DNA from: Kosakonia radicincitans DSM 16656
GTDB lineage: Bacteria > Pseudomonadota > Gammaproteobacteria > Enterobacterales > Enterobacteriaceae
Length of the DNA stretch: 64,000 bases
Assembly: GCF_000280495.2 (NCBI RefSeq)
Contig: NZ_CP018016.1
Location: 3,720,001-3,784,000, forward strand
Reading direction: 5' to 3'
How positions within the stretch are numbered: position 1 is the first letter of the stretch; every line of letters begins with the position of its first letter. Both the position numbers and the translations under genes were made by a program. Below are positions 51,948 through 60,806 of this stretch, piece after piece. A model generated the notes under the pieces. The model was not told the DNA's origin and did no database searches. It worked only from the letters and a program-made list of their open reading frames with translations.

Positions 51948-52211
51948 ATGTTTGCTGTAATTTTTGGCCGCCCGGGCTGCCCGTACTGCGTGCGCGCAAA
52001 AGAACTGGCAGAAAAACTGACTGCCGAACGTGATGATTTCAACTATCGCTATGTCGATATTCACGCAGAAGGAATCACGAAAGCCGATCTGGAAAAAACC
52101 GTCGGTAAACCGGTAGAAACCGTACCGCAAATTTTCCTCGACCAGCAACACATTGGCGGCTGCACTGATTTTGAAGCCTACGCCAAACAGCATTTCGGCC
52201 TGTTTGCATAA
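51948..52211 (+). CDS. grxA: Glutaredoxin 1
   Basis: Glutathione-dependent thiol-disulfide oxidoreductase that reduces ribonucleotide reductase and OxyR. It has 87 residues. The active site is GCPYC (C11 and C14) and the cis-proline is in TVPQIF. The glutathione-binding GG turn reads HIGGCTDF, placing a third cysteine (C72) where E. coli Grx1 has tyrosine. AAGGAGAGAGT precedes the ATG. It is divergent from nfsA. Confidence 0.96.
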   Translation: MFAVIFGRPGCPYCVRAKELAEKLTAERDDFNYRYVDIHAEGITKADLEKTVGKPVETVPQIFLDQQHIGGCTDFEAYAKQHFGLFA

Positions 52212-52223
52212 CGATCCGACGCC

Positions 52224-52246
52224 CGCCCCCACTTTCGGGGGCGTTT
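52224..52246. terminator. Terminator between grxA and ybjM
   Basis: Arms CGCCCCC (52224-52230) and GGGGGCG (52237-52243) with a six-base loop, followed by TTTAG on the plus strand. It lies 12 bases after the grxA stop and touches the ybjM stop. Confidence 0.7.
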
Positions 52247-52628
52247 AGTGCCTGAACATCCTGCCCACAAACAGACACGCCAGACCGCCAATCCCACACC
52301 AGAACACCGCGCTGAACAGCCAGGCCAACTCCTGCCAGACCGAACGCGACGGCAGCAGAAACAGATGAATCAGTACATAGCAGAATGGTAGCGCCAGTAG
52401 CGCACCCAGCAACGCAATAACCACCCGGCGACGACGGGCAACAAGGCCGCTGGCAATACCGGGCAATATAAAAAACAACAAACCTGTTTCGGGTTTACCA
52501 GAACCGGGTAAATCCCCTTTCATGCTTACAACCAAAGAAAGGCATACCGCAATAAAGAGTAGAAAACTACAAATAACACCGAGCCGACGTCGCCTGAGCT
52601 TCAAACAATCCTCCTGACTCTCTATCAC
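52245..52628 (-). CDS. ybjM: YbjM, inner-membrane protein
   Basis: A 127-residue hydrophobic protein with about four helices (VICSFLLFIAVCLSLVVSM, GLLFFILPGIASGL, VVIALLGALLALPFCYVLI, ELAWLFSAVFWCGIGGLACL). It corresponds to K-12 YbjM by position and by the shared WQELAWL.SAVFWC block, though the rest is diverged. Function is unknown. It converges with grxA and diverges from ybjL. Confidence 0.82.
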   Translation of the reverse strand: MIESQEDCLKLRRRRLGVICSFLLFIAVCLSLVVSMKGDLPGSGKPETGLLFFILPGIASGLVARRRRVVIALLGALLALPFCYVLIHLFLLPSRSVWQELAWLFSAVFWCGIGGLACLFVGRMFRH

Positions 52629-52878
52629 ACACCAGTTCGTTCAAAAGAATGTCCGGACAGATAAAGGGTGACGGCAATCCATACCTGAAATGGCCAGGCC
52701 GTAAACACGCGATTCTCACTAGCCGTTGTAATCTAATCCGATTAAACTATCGCCCTGTTTTTGTTTTGCGAAGAATGCATGGTGCAAGACCGCTTTTTAA
52801 TGCCAGCGCACATTCAAAACACTAGCTCAAATAACCATTCCTTTCAACAACTTACAAGTAAACAAGAAGTTAGCCTCC

Positions 52879-54564
52879 GTGAATATAAACGTCGCAGATT
52901 TGTTAAACGGGAATTACATACTGTTATTGTTTGTCGTACTGGCACTCGGCCTTTGTCTTGGTAAATTACGTCTGGGTTCGGTACAACTCGGTAATTCCAT
53001 TGGCGTTTTAGTCGTTTCGTTATTATTAGGTCAACAGCATTTCAGCATAAACACAGATGCATTAAATCTTGGCTTTATGCTGTTTATTTTTTGTGTGGGT
53101 GTTGAAGCCGGTCCCAACTTTTTTTCGATTTTTTTTCGCGACGGTAAGAATTATCTGATGCTCGCGCTGGTATTAGTTGGCAGTGCGCTATTAATTGCTT
53201 TAGGGCTGGGAAAATTGTTCGGCTGGGATATTGGCCTCACCGCCGGGATGCTGGCAGGTTCGATGACCTCAACCCCGGTTCTGGTCGGCGCTGGCGATAC
53301 ACTGCGCCATGCTTCGATGGAGAGCGGTAATCTTGCCAGCGCGCTGGATAACCTCAGCCTTGGCTACGCGTTAACCTACCTGATTGGTCTGGTCAGCCTG
53401 ATTTTCGGCGCGCGTTATTTGCCGAAGCTGCAACACCAGGATCTGCAAACCAGCGCCCAACAGATCGCTCGCGAACGCGGCCTCGATACCGATGCCCATC
53501 GCAAAGTGTATCTGCCGGTGATCCGCGCTTACCGCGTCGGGCCGGAGCTGGTGGCCTGGGCCGACGGCAAGAACCTGCGCGAGCTGGGGATCTATCGCCA
53601 GACCGGTTGTTATATTGAGCGTATTCGCCGCAACGGTATTCTCGCCAGTCCGGACGGTGACGCGGTGCTGCAAATGGGCGATGAGATCTCGCTGGTCGGT
53701 TACCCGGACGCACATGCACGCCTCGATCCCAGTTTCCGCAACGGTAAAGAGGTGTTCGATCGCGATCTGCTGGATATGCGCATCGTGACGGAAGAAGTAG
53801 TGGTGAAGAACCACAATGTGGTTGGCCGCCGTCTTGCACAGTTAAAACTGACCGATCACGGTTGCTTTCTTAACCGCGTGATCCGTAGCCAGATTGAGAT
53901 GCCGATCGACGACAATATCGTGCTCAATAAAGGCGACGTGCTGCAAATCAGCGGCGATGCCCGCCGGGTGAAAACCATTGCCGACCGTATCGGCTTTATC
54001 TCGATTCACAGCCAGGTGACCGATCTGCTCGCCTTCTGCGCCTTCTTTATTGTTGGCCTGATGATCGGCATGATCACCTTCCAGTTCAGCTCGTTCAGTT
54101 TTGGCGTGGGTAATGCCGCCGGTCTGCTGTTTGCCGGTATCATGCTTGGCTTCCTGCGTGCGAACCACCCGACGTTCGGCTATATCCCGCAGGGTGCGCT
54201 GATGATGGTGAAAGAGTTTGGCCTGATGGTGTTTATGGCCGGTGTCGGCTTAAGCGCCGGTAGCGGCATTGGTCATGGTCTGGGCGCCGTCGGCGGGCAG
54301 ATGCTGATTGCCGGGTTGATCGTAAGCCTCGTTCCGGTGCTGATCTGTTTCCTGTTCGGCGCTTACGTGCTGAAAATGAACCGCGCTCTGCTCTTTGGCG
54401 CGATGATGGGCGCACGTACCTGCGCGCCCGCCATGGAGATCATCAGCGATACCGCGCGCAGCAATATCCCGGCGCTGGGCTACGCCGGAACCTACGCGAT
54501 TGCCAACGTGTTGTTAACCCTGGCGGGGACGCTGATTATCATCATCTGGCCGGGACTCGGATAA
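52879..54564 (+). CDS. ybjL: YbjL, AAE-family putative transporter
   Basis: A 561-residue inner-membrane protein of the aspartate:alanine exchanger (AAE) family, equal in length to K-12 YbjL. The two membrane halves each have about five helices and repeat the motif GxxxGxxxGS(M)TSTPVLV / [11 protein letters not shown]. They flank two RCK_C (TrkA-C) domains around residues 205-375. The substrate is unproven. The start is GTG at 52879 ([15 protein letters not shown]). rybB follows 66 bases downstream. Confidence 0.94.
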   Translation: MNINVADLLNGNYILLLFVVLALGLCLGKLRLGSVQLGNSIGVLVVSLLLGQQHFSINTDALNLGFMLFIFCVGVEAGPNFFSIFFRDGKNYLMLALVLVGSALLIALGLGKLFGWDIGLTAGMLAGSMTSTPVLVGAGDTLRHASMESGNLASALDNLSLGYALTYLIGLVSLIFGARYLPKLQHQDLQTSAQQIARERGLDTDAHRKVYLPVIRAYRVGPELVAWADGKNLRELGIYRQTGCYIERIRRNGILASPDGDAVLQMGDEISLVGYPDAHARLDPSFRNGKEVFDRDLLDMRIVTEEVVVKNHNVVGRRLAQLKLTDHGCFLNRVIRSQIEMPIDDNIVLNKGDVLQISGDARRVKTIADRIGFISIHSQVTDLLAFCAFFIVGLMIGMITFQFSSFSFGVGNAAGLLFAGIMLGFLRANHPTFGYIPQGALMMVKEFGLMVFMAGVGLSAGSGIGHGLGAVGGQMLIAGLIVSLVPVLICFLFGAYVLKMNRALLFGAMMGARTCAPAMEIISDTARSNIPALGYAGTYAIANVLLTLAGTLIIIIWPGLG

Positions 54565-54597
54565 CTCCTAAGCTGAAAAATATTTCAGTTATGCGCA

Positions 54598-54625
54598 GAA
54601 CTTTTTTCTGGGGTGTCAGTCATAA
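54598..54625 (+). promoter_or_regulatory. Sigma-E promoter of rybB
   Basis: GAACTT (54598-54603), a 15-base spacer, then GTCATAA (54619-54625), close to the sigma-E consensus GGAACTT-N15/16-GTCAA. Transcription would start near 54631, the RybB 5' end. Confidence 0.85.
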
Positions 54626-54630
54626 CTAGT

Positions 54631-54709
54631 GCCACTGCTTTTCTTTGATGTCCCCATTTTGTGGAGCCCATCAACCCCGCCATTTTGGTTCAAGGTTGAT
54701 GGGTTTTTT
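54631..54709 (+). ncRNA. rybB: Small regulatory RNA RybB
   Basis: A 79-base Hfq-dependent small RNA that represses outer-membrane porin mRNAs under envelope stress. The 5' seed GCCACTGCTTTTCTTTGATG, which pairs with porin mRNAs, is identical to the E. coli sequence as I recall it. The 3' end is the terminator hairpin CCCATCAACC...GGTTGATGGG followed by six T (54704-54709). One loop base appears to differ (CCATTTTGG where K-12 has CCATTTCGG). Its place just downstream of ybjL is as in K-12. Confidence 0.97.
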
Positions 54710-54804
54710 GTTGCCTGGAATTCACTCCCTAAGACATTCAGCCCTGCTCTGCGGATTTCGTTTTCTGAAATCACACCGCGCTCCGGTGGCCTTTATTACT
54801 CCGC

Positions 54805-55830
54805 TTACAGGTTACTATCTTTACCGCTTGCCGCTTTACCTTCACCGTTAGGCGCGCCCAGTGTCTGCTTGAACCATTCGACCACCGTTTTGATCACCGC
54901 AGGCTGGAACCAGGAAATATCGCCATGCTCCGCGCCCCTGACCAGAATGTATTTCGCCTTGTCATGTTTCTCTTTCAGCGCATTGTAAAGCTGCGCGCTC
55001 TGCTCCGGCGACACCAGCGTGTCGGCGCTGCCGTGCATGATAAGGAACGGTGGCTCATTACCGCTGATATGCCCCATCGGGCTGGCATTCAACGCTTTTT
55101 GTTTATCGCTGTCGATGGTCGCGCCGGGGAAATTCCTGAACGCCGCGCCGTTCACCAACAGCGATTCGGTGACCGCCGGGGAACGATGCACTTGCTGGAT
55201 CTCTTGCGGGAATCCTTCACCGATATTCAGCAAGTTTGAAATGCCATATAACGTCGCAACCGCCTGCACTGCCGACGATTGATCGGTGTTATCGCCGGTA
55301 TCGAAGGTTTTTAGATTGTTGGTGGTGCCGAGCATCTGAGCCAGCCAGCCACCAGCAGAATCCCCCAACACACCGATTCGTTGCGGATCGATGTTGTACT
55401 CCTTCGCATGTGCGCGCAAATAGCGCACTGCGGCTTTACCATCTTCCAGCGGCGCCGGGAAAGTATTCGGTACAACACGGTACTCCGCCGCGGCGACAAC
55501 AAACCCCGCTTCCGCCAGCGCCATACGCATTTCAATAAATTTATCGTAATCAGCGGAAGTAAAACCGCCTCCGGGAAAGTAGACGATAGCTGGTTTCAGC
55601 GCGCTGGTGCGCGGAACCAGTAGCGACATGTTTAACTGGCGAACGGAACGCACATTCCGAATCTGGCTGTAAACGATATTGCTCAGTAAATCGATCTGCC
55701 CGCGGGATTTTTCAACATTAATAACCTCCGCGCCGGGCGTATTACCCGCCAGCTCATGGCTGGCAGCCAATGCAGAACCCGAAATACTCGCCATCAGAAA
55801 CCACCCCGCTACCGTGAATCGACCTCGCAT
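54805..55830 (-). CDS. Exported alpha/beta hydrolase (esterase/lipase-like)
   Basis: A 341-residue predicted periplasmic hydrolase. The signal peptide is MRGRFTVAGWFLMASISGSA with cleavage after LA. Oxyanion loop YFPGGGF lies at 84-90, and the nucleophile S158 is in GVLGDSAGGW. D270 in MHGSADTLV and H302 in RGAEHGD complete the triad. The fold resembles BD-FAE/carboxylesterase type hydrolases; the substrate is unknown. I chose the ATG at 55828-55830 because GGAGAGG lies six bases upstream. The C-terminal 15 residues are polar and irregular. K-12 has no such gene next to rybB. Confidence 0.82.
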   Translation of the reverse strand: MRGRFTVAGWFLMASISGSALAASHELAGNTPGAEVINVEKSRGQIDLLSNIVYSQIRNVRSVRQLNMSLLVPRTSALKPAIVYFPGGGFTSADYDKFIEMRMALAEAGFVVAAAEYRVVPNTFPAPLEDGKAAVRYLRAHAKEYNIDPQRIGVLGDSAGGWLAQMLGTTNNLKTFDTGDNTDQSSAVQAVATLYGISNLLNIGEGFPQEIQQVHRSPAVTESLLVNGAAFRNFPGATIDSDKQKALNASPMGHISGNEPPFLIMHGSADTLVSPEQSAQLYNALKEKHDKAKYILVRGAEHGDISWFQPAVIKTVVEWFKQTLGAPNGEGKAASGKDSNL

Positions 55831-56058
55831 TATGCACCTCTCCATTCTCATTAAAAAAATAAGCGAGAGTGGGCAAAGCGGGAATGGTCGACACAAACGT
55901 TACCAGCGATTTTTTTAACGTCAAACCCAATAAGCGAATGAAATTCATCTGAATTTTAGATGAATATATGCAGACCTTTTCCAGAGAAATCGCCAGCGGA
56001 TTGTTTTTCATCGCGCGATTCTGCTTTATTACTGAACCACAACTCACAGAGGCCTCCC

Positions 56059-56808
56059 ATGATGAGCAACGCCTGGTTCAACCAAAACCCGTTTGACGTG
56101 CGGCTGGAGTGGGGGTTAGCGGCAGCGGAACATCTGGCGCACGAAGCCGATTGCGTGGTGATTGTCGATGTGATGTCGTTTTCCACCTGCGTCAGCCTGG
56201 CAAATGATAACGACGCACTTATCTATCCATGGCCGTGGAAAGATGACAGCGCGCTGCGCTACGCCCAGGAGAATGGTGCCGATGTCGCCAGTTTCGAGCG
56301 CACGTTCAGCGGCGAGCGCTATACGCTCTCACCCACTTCATTGCGCGATATTCCCGCCGGGCACCGGCTGGTGCTGCCCTCGCCGAACGGTTCGACGATC
56401 GCCTTCAAAGCGCGCGACTGTGGCGCGGCGGTATTTAGCGGCTGCTTTCGTAACCGGACCGCCACCGCACAGGCTTGCGCCGGTTTTCAACGTATTTTGC
56501 TGATCCCGGCCGGAGAGCGCTGGCCGGATGGTAGCCTGCGCCCGGCGGTAGAAGATTATCTGGCGGCGGGAGCGATTATTGCCGCCCTCGGCAAACGCCA
56601 TCTTTCGCCGGAAGCACAAGCCGCAGCCGCGGCATTTCGTGAAAGCAGCCTCGCTGATTTGCATCACTGCGCCTCAGCAAGAGAGCTTCAGGAGCGAGGT
56701 TTTGCCCGCGATGTCGCGCTGTGCCTGGCGCTGGATGCCAGCCGCCGCGCCTGCCGGTTGCAGGATAACGCATACCGCTCAGAGCCCGGCGATCCGGCCA
56801 ATTATTAG
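56059..56808 (+). CDS. ComB-like 2-phosphosulfolactate phosphatase family protein
   Basis: A 249-residue protein matching the ComB family, whose founding member dephosphorylates 2-phosphosulfolactate in coenzyme M synthesis. Recognisable blocks are [11 protein letters not shown] (34-44), LPSPNGST (106-113), GCFRN (128-132), IPAGER (149-154) and [13 protein letters not shown] (161-173). An enteric bacterium is not expected to make coenzyme M, so the substrate is probably another phosphoester. I chose the ATG at 56059 with AGAGG six bases upstream. It is divergent from the hydrolase and overlaps the end of rcdA by 30 bases, tail to tail. Confidence 0.8.
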   Translation: MMSNAWFNQNPFDVRLEWGLAAAEHLAHEADCVVIVDVMSFSTCVSLANDNDALIYPWPWKDDSALRYAQENGADVASFERTFSGERYTLSPTSLRDIPAGHRLVLPSPNGSTIAFKARDCGAAVFSGCFRNRTATAQACAGFQRILLIPAGERWPDGSLRPAVEDYLAAGAIIAALGKRHLSPEAQAAAAAFRESSLADLHHCASARELQERGFARDVALCLALDASRRACRLQDNAYRSEPGDPANY

Positions 56809-57321
56809 GCGGATCTCTTCGCGGCTCAGCGGTTGCCTGTCGGTCACAAAGTGCAGCGTCATCCCTTCGATAAAGGCGTCCAGTGCGCGCGCCGTGCTCG
56901 GATCAAACCAGCGTTCAAGGGTTGTCTGGCTGGAGCGCATCCAGTTTTGCATCACGCTTTTCAGCACCGGCTGGCGGCTCATAAAGGCGTAAAGCTGGTA
57001 CATCAGTTCCATATTGCGCGCGGTGGTAACCTGCGCGCCGTAAATCAGATCCGTGACCGCATCACAGGCCCGCGCCGGGCTATCAACACCGTCAAAGAAA
57101 GCGGCGTACTGCGCCGACATCTGCCCGGTAAAACGGCTGAATGCCTCTTCCAGCAGCGCGTCAATGCCGGAGAAATAGTAGGTCATCGAGCCGAGCGGCA
57201 CATCCGCACAGCTGGCGATTTTGCGGTGGGTTACCGCCTGGATGCCGCATTCGGCGATGGTGTCCAGCGTCGCTTCAAGAATGCGGTCGCGCCGCTGCGG
57301 GTCGTTCGGTCGTCGTGCCAT
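56779..57321 (-). CDS. rcdA: TetR-family regulator RcdA (YbjK)
   Basis: A 180-residue TetR-family regulator. The N-terminal HTH reads [20 protein letters not shown], close to K-12 RcdA, and the conserved C-terminus includes [14 protein letters not shown]. In E. coli RcdA activates csgD and other stress and biofilm genes. I chose the ATG at 57319-57321; the in-frame GTG at 57333 is less likely. It is divergent from ybjJ, with a palindrome between them. Sequence is clearly diverged from K-12 but position and HTH agree. Confidence 0.87.
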   Translation of the reverse strand: MARRPNDPQRRDRILEATLDTIAECGIQAVTHRKIASCADVPLGSMTYYFSGIDALLEEAFSRFTGQMSAQYAAFFDGVDSPARACDAVTDLIYGAQVTTARNMELMYQLYAFMSRQPVLKSVMQNWMRSSQTTLERWFDPSTARALDAFIEGMTLHFVTDRQPLSREEIRLIIGRIAGL

Positions 57322-57339
57322 AGATCCTCTCACTGATTA

Positions 57340-57353
57340 TGTACAAATGTACA
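57340..57353. promoter_or_regulatory. Candidate RcdA operator between rcdA and ybjJ
   Basis: TGTACAAATGTACA consists of two TGTACA units, each a palindrome, around AA. It lies 18 bases before the rcdA start and 47 before ybjJ. TetR regulators commonly bind such a site next to their own gene; the assignment is by position. Confidence 0.55.
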
Positions 57354-57400
57354 CTTCCTTGCTAGTGTTGTCTCACCTTTTCATTTTCCGACGTGAAGTT

Positions 57401-58603
57401 ATGACCGTAATTGCCTCCCGCAATGCCCTGCGCAACCGTCTATGGGCGCTGTTTACTTTCTTTTTTCTGCCCGGATTACTGATGGCCTCCTGGGCAACGC
57501 GTACGCCTGCAATCCGCGATATTTTGTCCGTCTCGACAGCGGAAATGGGCGGCGTGCTGTTTGGCCTGTCGATCGGTTCGATGAGCGGCATTCTCTCTTC
57601 CGCGTGGCTGGTTAAACGCTTCGGCGCGCGCAAAGTGATCCGCGCCAGCATGTCCTTTTCCGTGCTCGGCATGATGATCCTCAGCCTCGCGTTGTGGGTC
57701 GCTTCACCGCTGCTGTTTGCCCTCGGGCTGGCCGTGTTCGGCGGTAGCCTCGGCGCGGGCGAAGTGGCGATGAATATTGAAGGCGCGGTGGTTGAACGTG
57801 AAATGAATAAAACCGTGCTGCCGATGATGCACGGTTTTTACAGTTTCGGCACGCTGGTCGGCGCAGGGATCGGCATGACGCTAACCGCACTCGGCCTCAC
57901 CGCCAATGTGCATATTCTGCTGGCGGCGCTGGTGGCGATTGTGCCGATTATCCTGGCGATTGCTGCTATTCCGGATGGCACCGGCAAAAACTCCGCAGAA
58001 GAGAACGCGCAAGGGAAGAAGGGAATCCCCTTCTGGCGCGATAGCCAATTGTTGCTGATTGGCGTGGTGGTGCTGGCGATGGCGTTTGCGGAAGGCTCCG
58101 CCAACGACTGGTTGCCGCTGCTGATGGTGGACGGTCACGGTTTTAGCCCCACTTCCGGCTCACTGATCTACGCCGGTTTCACCCTCGGTATGACCGTTGG
58201 CCGTTTTACCGGCGGCTGGTTTATCGACCGCTACAGCCGCGTTGCGGTGGTTCGCGCCAGCGCATTAATGGGCGCGCTGGGGATTGGTTTGATTATCTTT
58301 GTCGACAGCGCCTGGGTGGCAGGCGTGTCGGTGATTTTGTGGGGGCTTGGCGCATCGCTTGGCTTCCCGCTGACCATCTCAGCCGCCAGCGATACCGGCC
58401 CGGACGCCCCTACCCGCGTTAGCGTGGTAGCGACCACCGGTTACCTGGCCTTTCTCGTCGGCCCGCCGCTGCTCGGTTTTCTCGGCGAGCACTACGGCCT
58501 GCGCAGCGCCATGCTGGTGGTACTCAGTCTGATGCTGATTGCCGCGCTGGTCGCTCGCGCCGTGGCAAAACCGGTTCCGGAAGCACAAGCGGAAACCTGT
58601 TAA
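57401..58603 (+). CDS. ybjJ: YbjJ, MFS transporter
   Basis: A 400-residue major facilitator superfamily protein with twelve predicted helices. It is very close to K-12 YbjJ over long segments ([60 protein letters not shown]). The substrate is unknown. I chose the ATG at 57401 ([12 protein letters not shown]); the frame is open upstream across rcdA, but that is not coding. It is divergent from rcdA and converges on mdfA through a shared terminator. Confidence 0.94.
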   Translation: MTVIASRNALRNRLWALFTFFFLPGLLMASWATRTPAIRDILSVSTAEMGGVLFGLSIGSMSGILSSAWLVKRFGARKVIRASMSFSVLGMMILSLALWVASPLLFALGLAVFGGSLGAGEVAMNIEGAVVEREMNKTVLPMMHGFYSFGTLVGAGIGMTLTALGLTANVHILLAALVAIVPIILAIAAIPDGTGKNSAEENAQGKKGIPFWRDSQLLLIGVVVLAMAFAEGSANDWLPLLMVDGHGFSPTSGSLIYAGFTLGMTVGRFTGGWFIDRYSRVAVVRASALMGALGIGLIIFVDSAWVAGVSVILWGLGASLGFPLTISAASDTGPDAPTRVSVVATTGYLAFLVGPPLLGFLGEHYGLRSAMLVVLSLMLIAALVARAVAKPVPEAQAETC

Positions 58604-58607
58604 CAGC

Positions 58608-58628
58608 AAGGCGGCGCACTGCCGCCTT
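58608..58628. terminator. Bidirectional hairpin between ybjJ and mdfA
   Basis: Arms AAGGCGGC (58608-58615) and GCCGCCTT (58621-58628), loop GCACT. The mdfA stop codon overlaps the right arm. T tracts are short on both sides. Confidence 0.65.
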
Positions 58629-59859
58629 AAACTTCCAGCGAATTCCCCACGCGTTTATCGCGCAGAAACACCACCATCAGGCCGATCCACAACACGCCAT
58701 TTGCCAGGTTGAAGAGGCTGAACAGACCATTGCCGCCCGCCAGCCAGGCATGCTTGCTGATTTCGATCCCGACAGTAAAGATGAACATCTGCAACATGCC
58801 CATCGCCGCTGACACCGTGCCCTTACTCATCTCACTGGCGAACAGCGTCAGCCGTACCAGCCCGGCATTCGCCAGCCCAATGCCAAAAGCGTAGAGGCTC
58901 AACCCGGCAGCCATCCACAAATAAGCATGAGAAGAGACCAGCGTCGCGACTGCCGCCAGCAGCAAACCGGCAGCAATCGGCCAGCCGCCCATAATGATCA
59001 GCGCCCGTACGGTGCGCCGCGACGTCAGACGCGCCAGCGCCAGGTTACCGAGAATCAACGCGCCGAAAACCGGCACCTGCAACAGCCCGTACTGATAGCT
59101 GCTGAGTTGCTCACCGCTAATGATGATGATCGGCGACTGGGCGATCCACGCCAGTAACGGCAGGCTGACAAACCCCGTCGCCAGCGCGCCGGCGACAAAA
59201 CGCAGGTTTTTCATGACTTCAGCATAATCGCGCCACAACGCCTTCAGTGAGAGCGGCTCGCCAAGGCGGGTCGCCGTTTCCGGCATCGCCTTTTGCAGAC
59301 CAAAAAAGGAGAACGCCGCCAGCGCAGCGAACAGCACAAACATCCCCTGCCACGGCGCGGCGTGCACCCAGGCCGCACCCACCAGCGGGCCAAGCAGCGG
59401 CGCAATCAACGCCACGTTGGCCATCAGCGCGGTAATTTTGATACACACGGCCTCTTCAAAGGATTCCTGAATCGCAGCGTAGCCCACCGCACCAATAAAG
59501 CACAGGCTAATGCCCTGTAAAAAACGCAGCAGCGTGAATTGTTCGATATTTTGCGCCAGCAGCGTGGCAAGGCAGGTCAAAATGAACCACACCACGCCGG
59601 TCAGCATCACCGGACGGCGGCCAATGCGATCCGACAGCGGCCCGAGTAACCACTGTAAAAACATGCCGCCCGCCAGGTAAGCGGTCATGGACGTTGGCAC
59701 CCATTCGATCCCGGCGTTGTACTGCTCCACCACCGCCAGCATGCCGGGTTGGATCATGTCGTTGCCGATATAGGTCGAGAATTCGTAAAGCACCAGGCAG
59801 AGGGGAAATAGTAGCGCCCGTCGTCCCAGACGTTGGCCAGATAAGGAATGGTTTTGCAT
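58627..59859 (-). CDS. mdfA: Multidrug transporter MdfA (Cmr)
   Basis: Twelve-helix MFS antiporter that exports chloramphenicol, cationic dyes and other drugs, and supports alkaline pH tolerance. It has 410 residues, as in K-12. The proton/substrate acids E26 and D34 are present in [10 protein letters not shown], and motif A is [14 protein letters not shown]. It is a normal chromosomal gene of enterics, not an acquired resistance element. In K-12 ybjH and ybjI lie between mdfA and ybjJ; they are absent here. Confidence 0.96.
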   Translation of the reverse strand: MQNHSLSGQRLGRRALLFPLCLVLYEFSTYIGNDMIQPGMLAVVEQYNAGIEWVPTSMTAYLAGGMFLQWLLGPLSDRIGRRPVMLTGVVWFILTCLATLLAQNIEQFTLLRFLQGISLCFIGAVGYAAIQESFEEAVCIKITALMANVALIAPLLGPLVGAAWVHAAPWQGMFVLFAALAAFSFFGLQKAMPETATRLGEPLSLKALWRDYAEVMKNLRFVAGALATGFVSLPLLAWIAQSPIIIISGEQLSSYQYGLLQVPVFGALILGNLALARLTSRRTVRALIIMGGWPIAAGLLLAAVATLVSSHAYLWMAAGLSLYAFGIGLANAGLVRLTLFASEMSKGTVSAAMGMLQMFIFTVGIEISKHAWLAGGNGLFSLFNLANGVLWIGLMVVFLRDKRVGNSLEV

Positions 59860-59961
59860 GCTGTCTCTTCATCTATGAAAAATCGCGCAGAGTGTAATAA
59901 AAGCTGTCCGGCTGTGATAGCGAATTTGCAGCCGTTGCCTAAATTTAGCGCTTTTCGGCAA

Positions 59962-59978
59962 ATTAAGGTTTTCTTAAT
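59962..59978 (+). promoter_or_regulatory. Candidate PmrA/BasR box upstream of ybjG
   Basis: ATTAAG-GTTTT-CTTAAT fits the PmrA/BasR pattern YTTAAK-N5-YTTAAK with one mismatch. It lies 154 bases before the ybjG start. E. coli ybjG is a known BasR target. Confidence 0.65.
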
Positions 59979-60011
59979 TGCCTGGGCGTAGCGTGCGCAT
60001 TATTACAGTTT

Positions 60012-60047
60012 TGTTTAAGAATCGTCTAACTCTCCTGGGAGTAAGAT
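60012..60047 (+). promoter_or_regulatory. Candidate PhoP box and -10 of ybjG
   Basis: TGTTTA-AGAAT-CGTCTA (60012-60028) matches the PhoP direct repeat (T/G)GTTTA-N5-(T/G)GTTTA at about ten of twelve positions. A -10-like TAAGAT follows at 60042-60047, 13 bases on, the usual distance for PhoP-activated promoters. Confidence 0.55.
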
Positions 60048-60132
60048 AAAACCCCTTTACCGTTTGCCGACGCACTTTTAAGGTGGGCGCTTTCGCGCAA
60101 ATGTGGTCGTTTAATCAAAGAGTAACAAACCT

Positions 60133-60741
60133 ATGCTAGAGAGCCTCAACTACACGCTGTTCTACTGGATTAACGCAACGCCCGACTCCCCCCACTGGTT
60201 AATTGCGCTGGCCGAATTTAGCGCCAGCGATCTCATCAGTATTGTGCCGCTGCTGGCGGTGGGCCTTTGGCTGTGGGGTCCGCGCCATCAGGTTAGCGCC
60301 CAGCGTCAGTTGGTGATTAAAGTGTCGATGGCGATCGTAGTCAGCATGTGCATCTCACTGTTATTAGGCCACTTCTTGCCGCACGATCGTCCCTTTGCCG
60401 ATCATGTCGGCTATAACTTCCTGCCGCATGCACCGGACAGTTCTTTCCCGAGCGACCACGGTACGGTCATCTTTACTTTTGCCGTGGCGTTCCTCGCCTG
60501 GCACCGCCTGTGGTCGGGTGCCGTGCTGATGGCGGTTGGTCTGACGATCGCCTGGTCCCGCGTCTATCTCGGCGTCCACTGGCCGCTGGACATGTTCGGC
60601 GCGCTGTTAGTCGGTATCAGCGGCTGCCTGAGCGCGCAAATCCTGTGGCAGGGTTTTGGTCCGACGCTCTACCGTATCATTCAGCAGATTTATCGGTTCT
60701 GCTTCGCAACGCTGATTCGCCGTGGCTGGGTGCGTGACTAA
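60133..60741 (+). CDS. ybjG: Undecaprenyl-diphosphatase YbjG (PAP2 family)
   Basis: Inner-membrane enzyme that dephosphorylates undecaprenyl pyrophosphate on the periplasmic side, recycling the lipid carrier and giving low-level bacitracin resistance. It has 202 residues and about five helices. The PAP2 motifs are LPHDRPF, SFPSDHG and SRVYLGVHWPLD, carrying the catalytic histidines. Upstream PmrA- and PhoP-type boxes suggest envelope-stress control. deoR follows 65 bases downstream in the same direction. Confidence 0.95.
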   Translation: MLESLNYTLFYWINATPDSPHWLIALAEFSASDLISIVPLLAVGLWLWGPRHQVSAQRQLVIKVSMAIVVSMCISLLLGHFLPHDRPFADHVGYNFLPHAPDSSFPSDHGTVIFTFAVAFLAWHRLWSGAVLMAVGLTIAWSRVYLGVHWPLDMFGALLVGISGCLSAQILWQGFGPTLYRIIQQIYRFCFATLIRRGWVRD

Positions 60742-60806
60742 GCCCAGCGCCAAAGGTAAGATGAACGCCCTGCTCAATGCAGGGCTTTCTTTTATTCAGG
60801 GGAAAT

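Noticed and set aside
51771..52232. Possible 154-residue N-terminal extension of NfsA
   Set aside because: The added part is the complement of grxA and of the promoter region. NfsA homologues start at the ATG at 51770.
58627..59859. mdfA as an acquired drug-resistance gene
   Set aside because: It is a standard core gene at its normal place, with no mobile element nearby.
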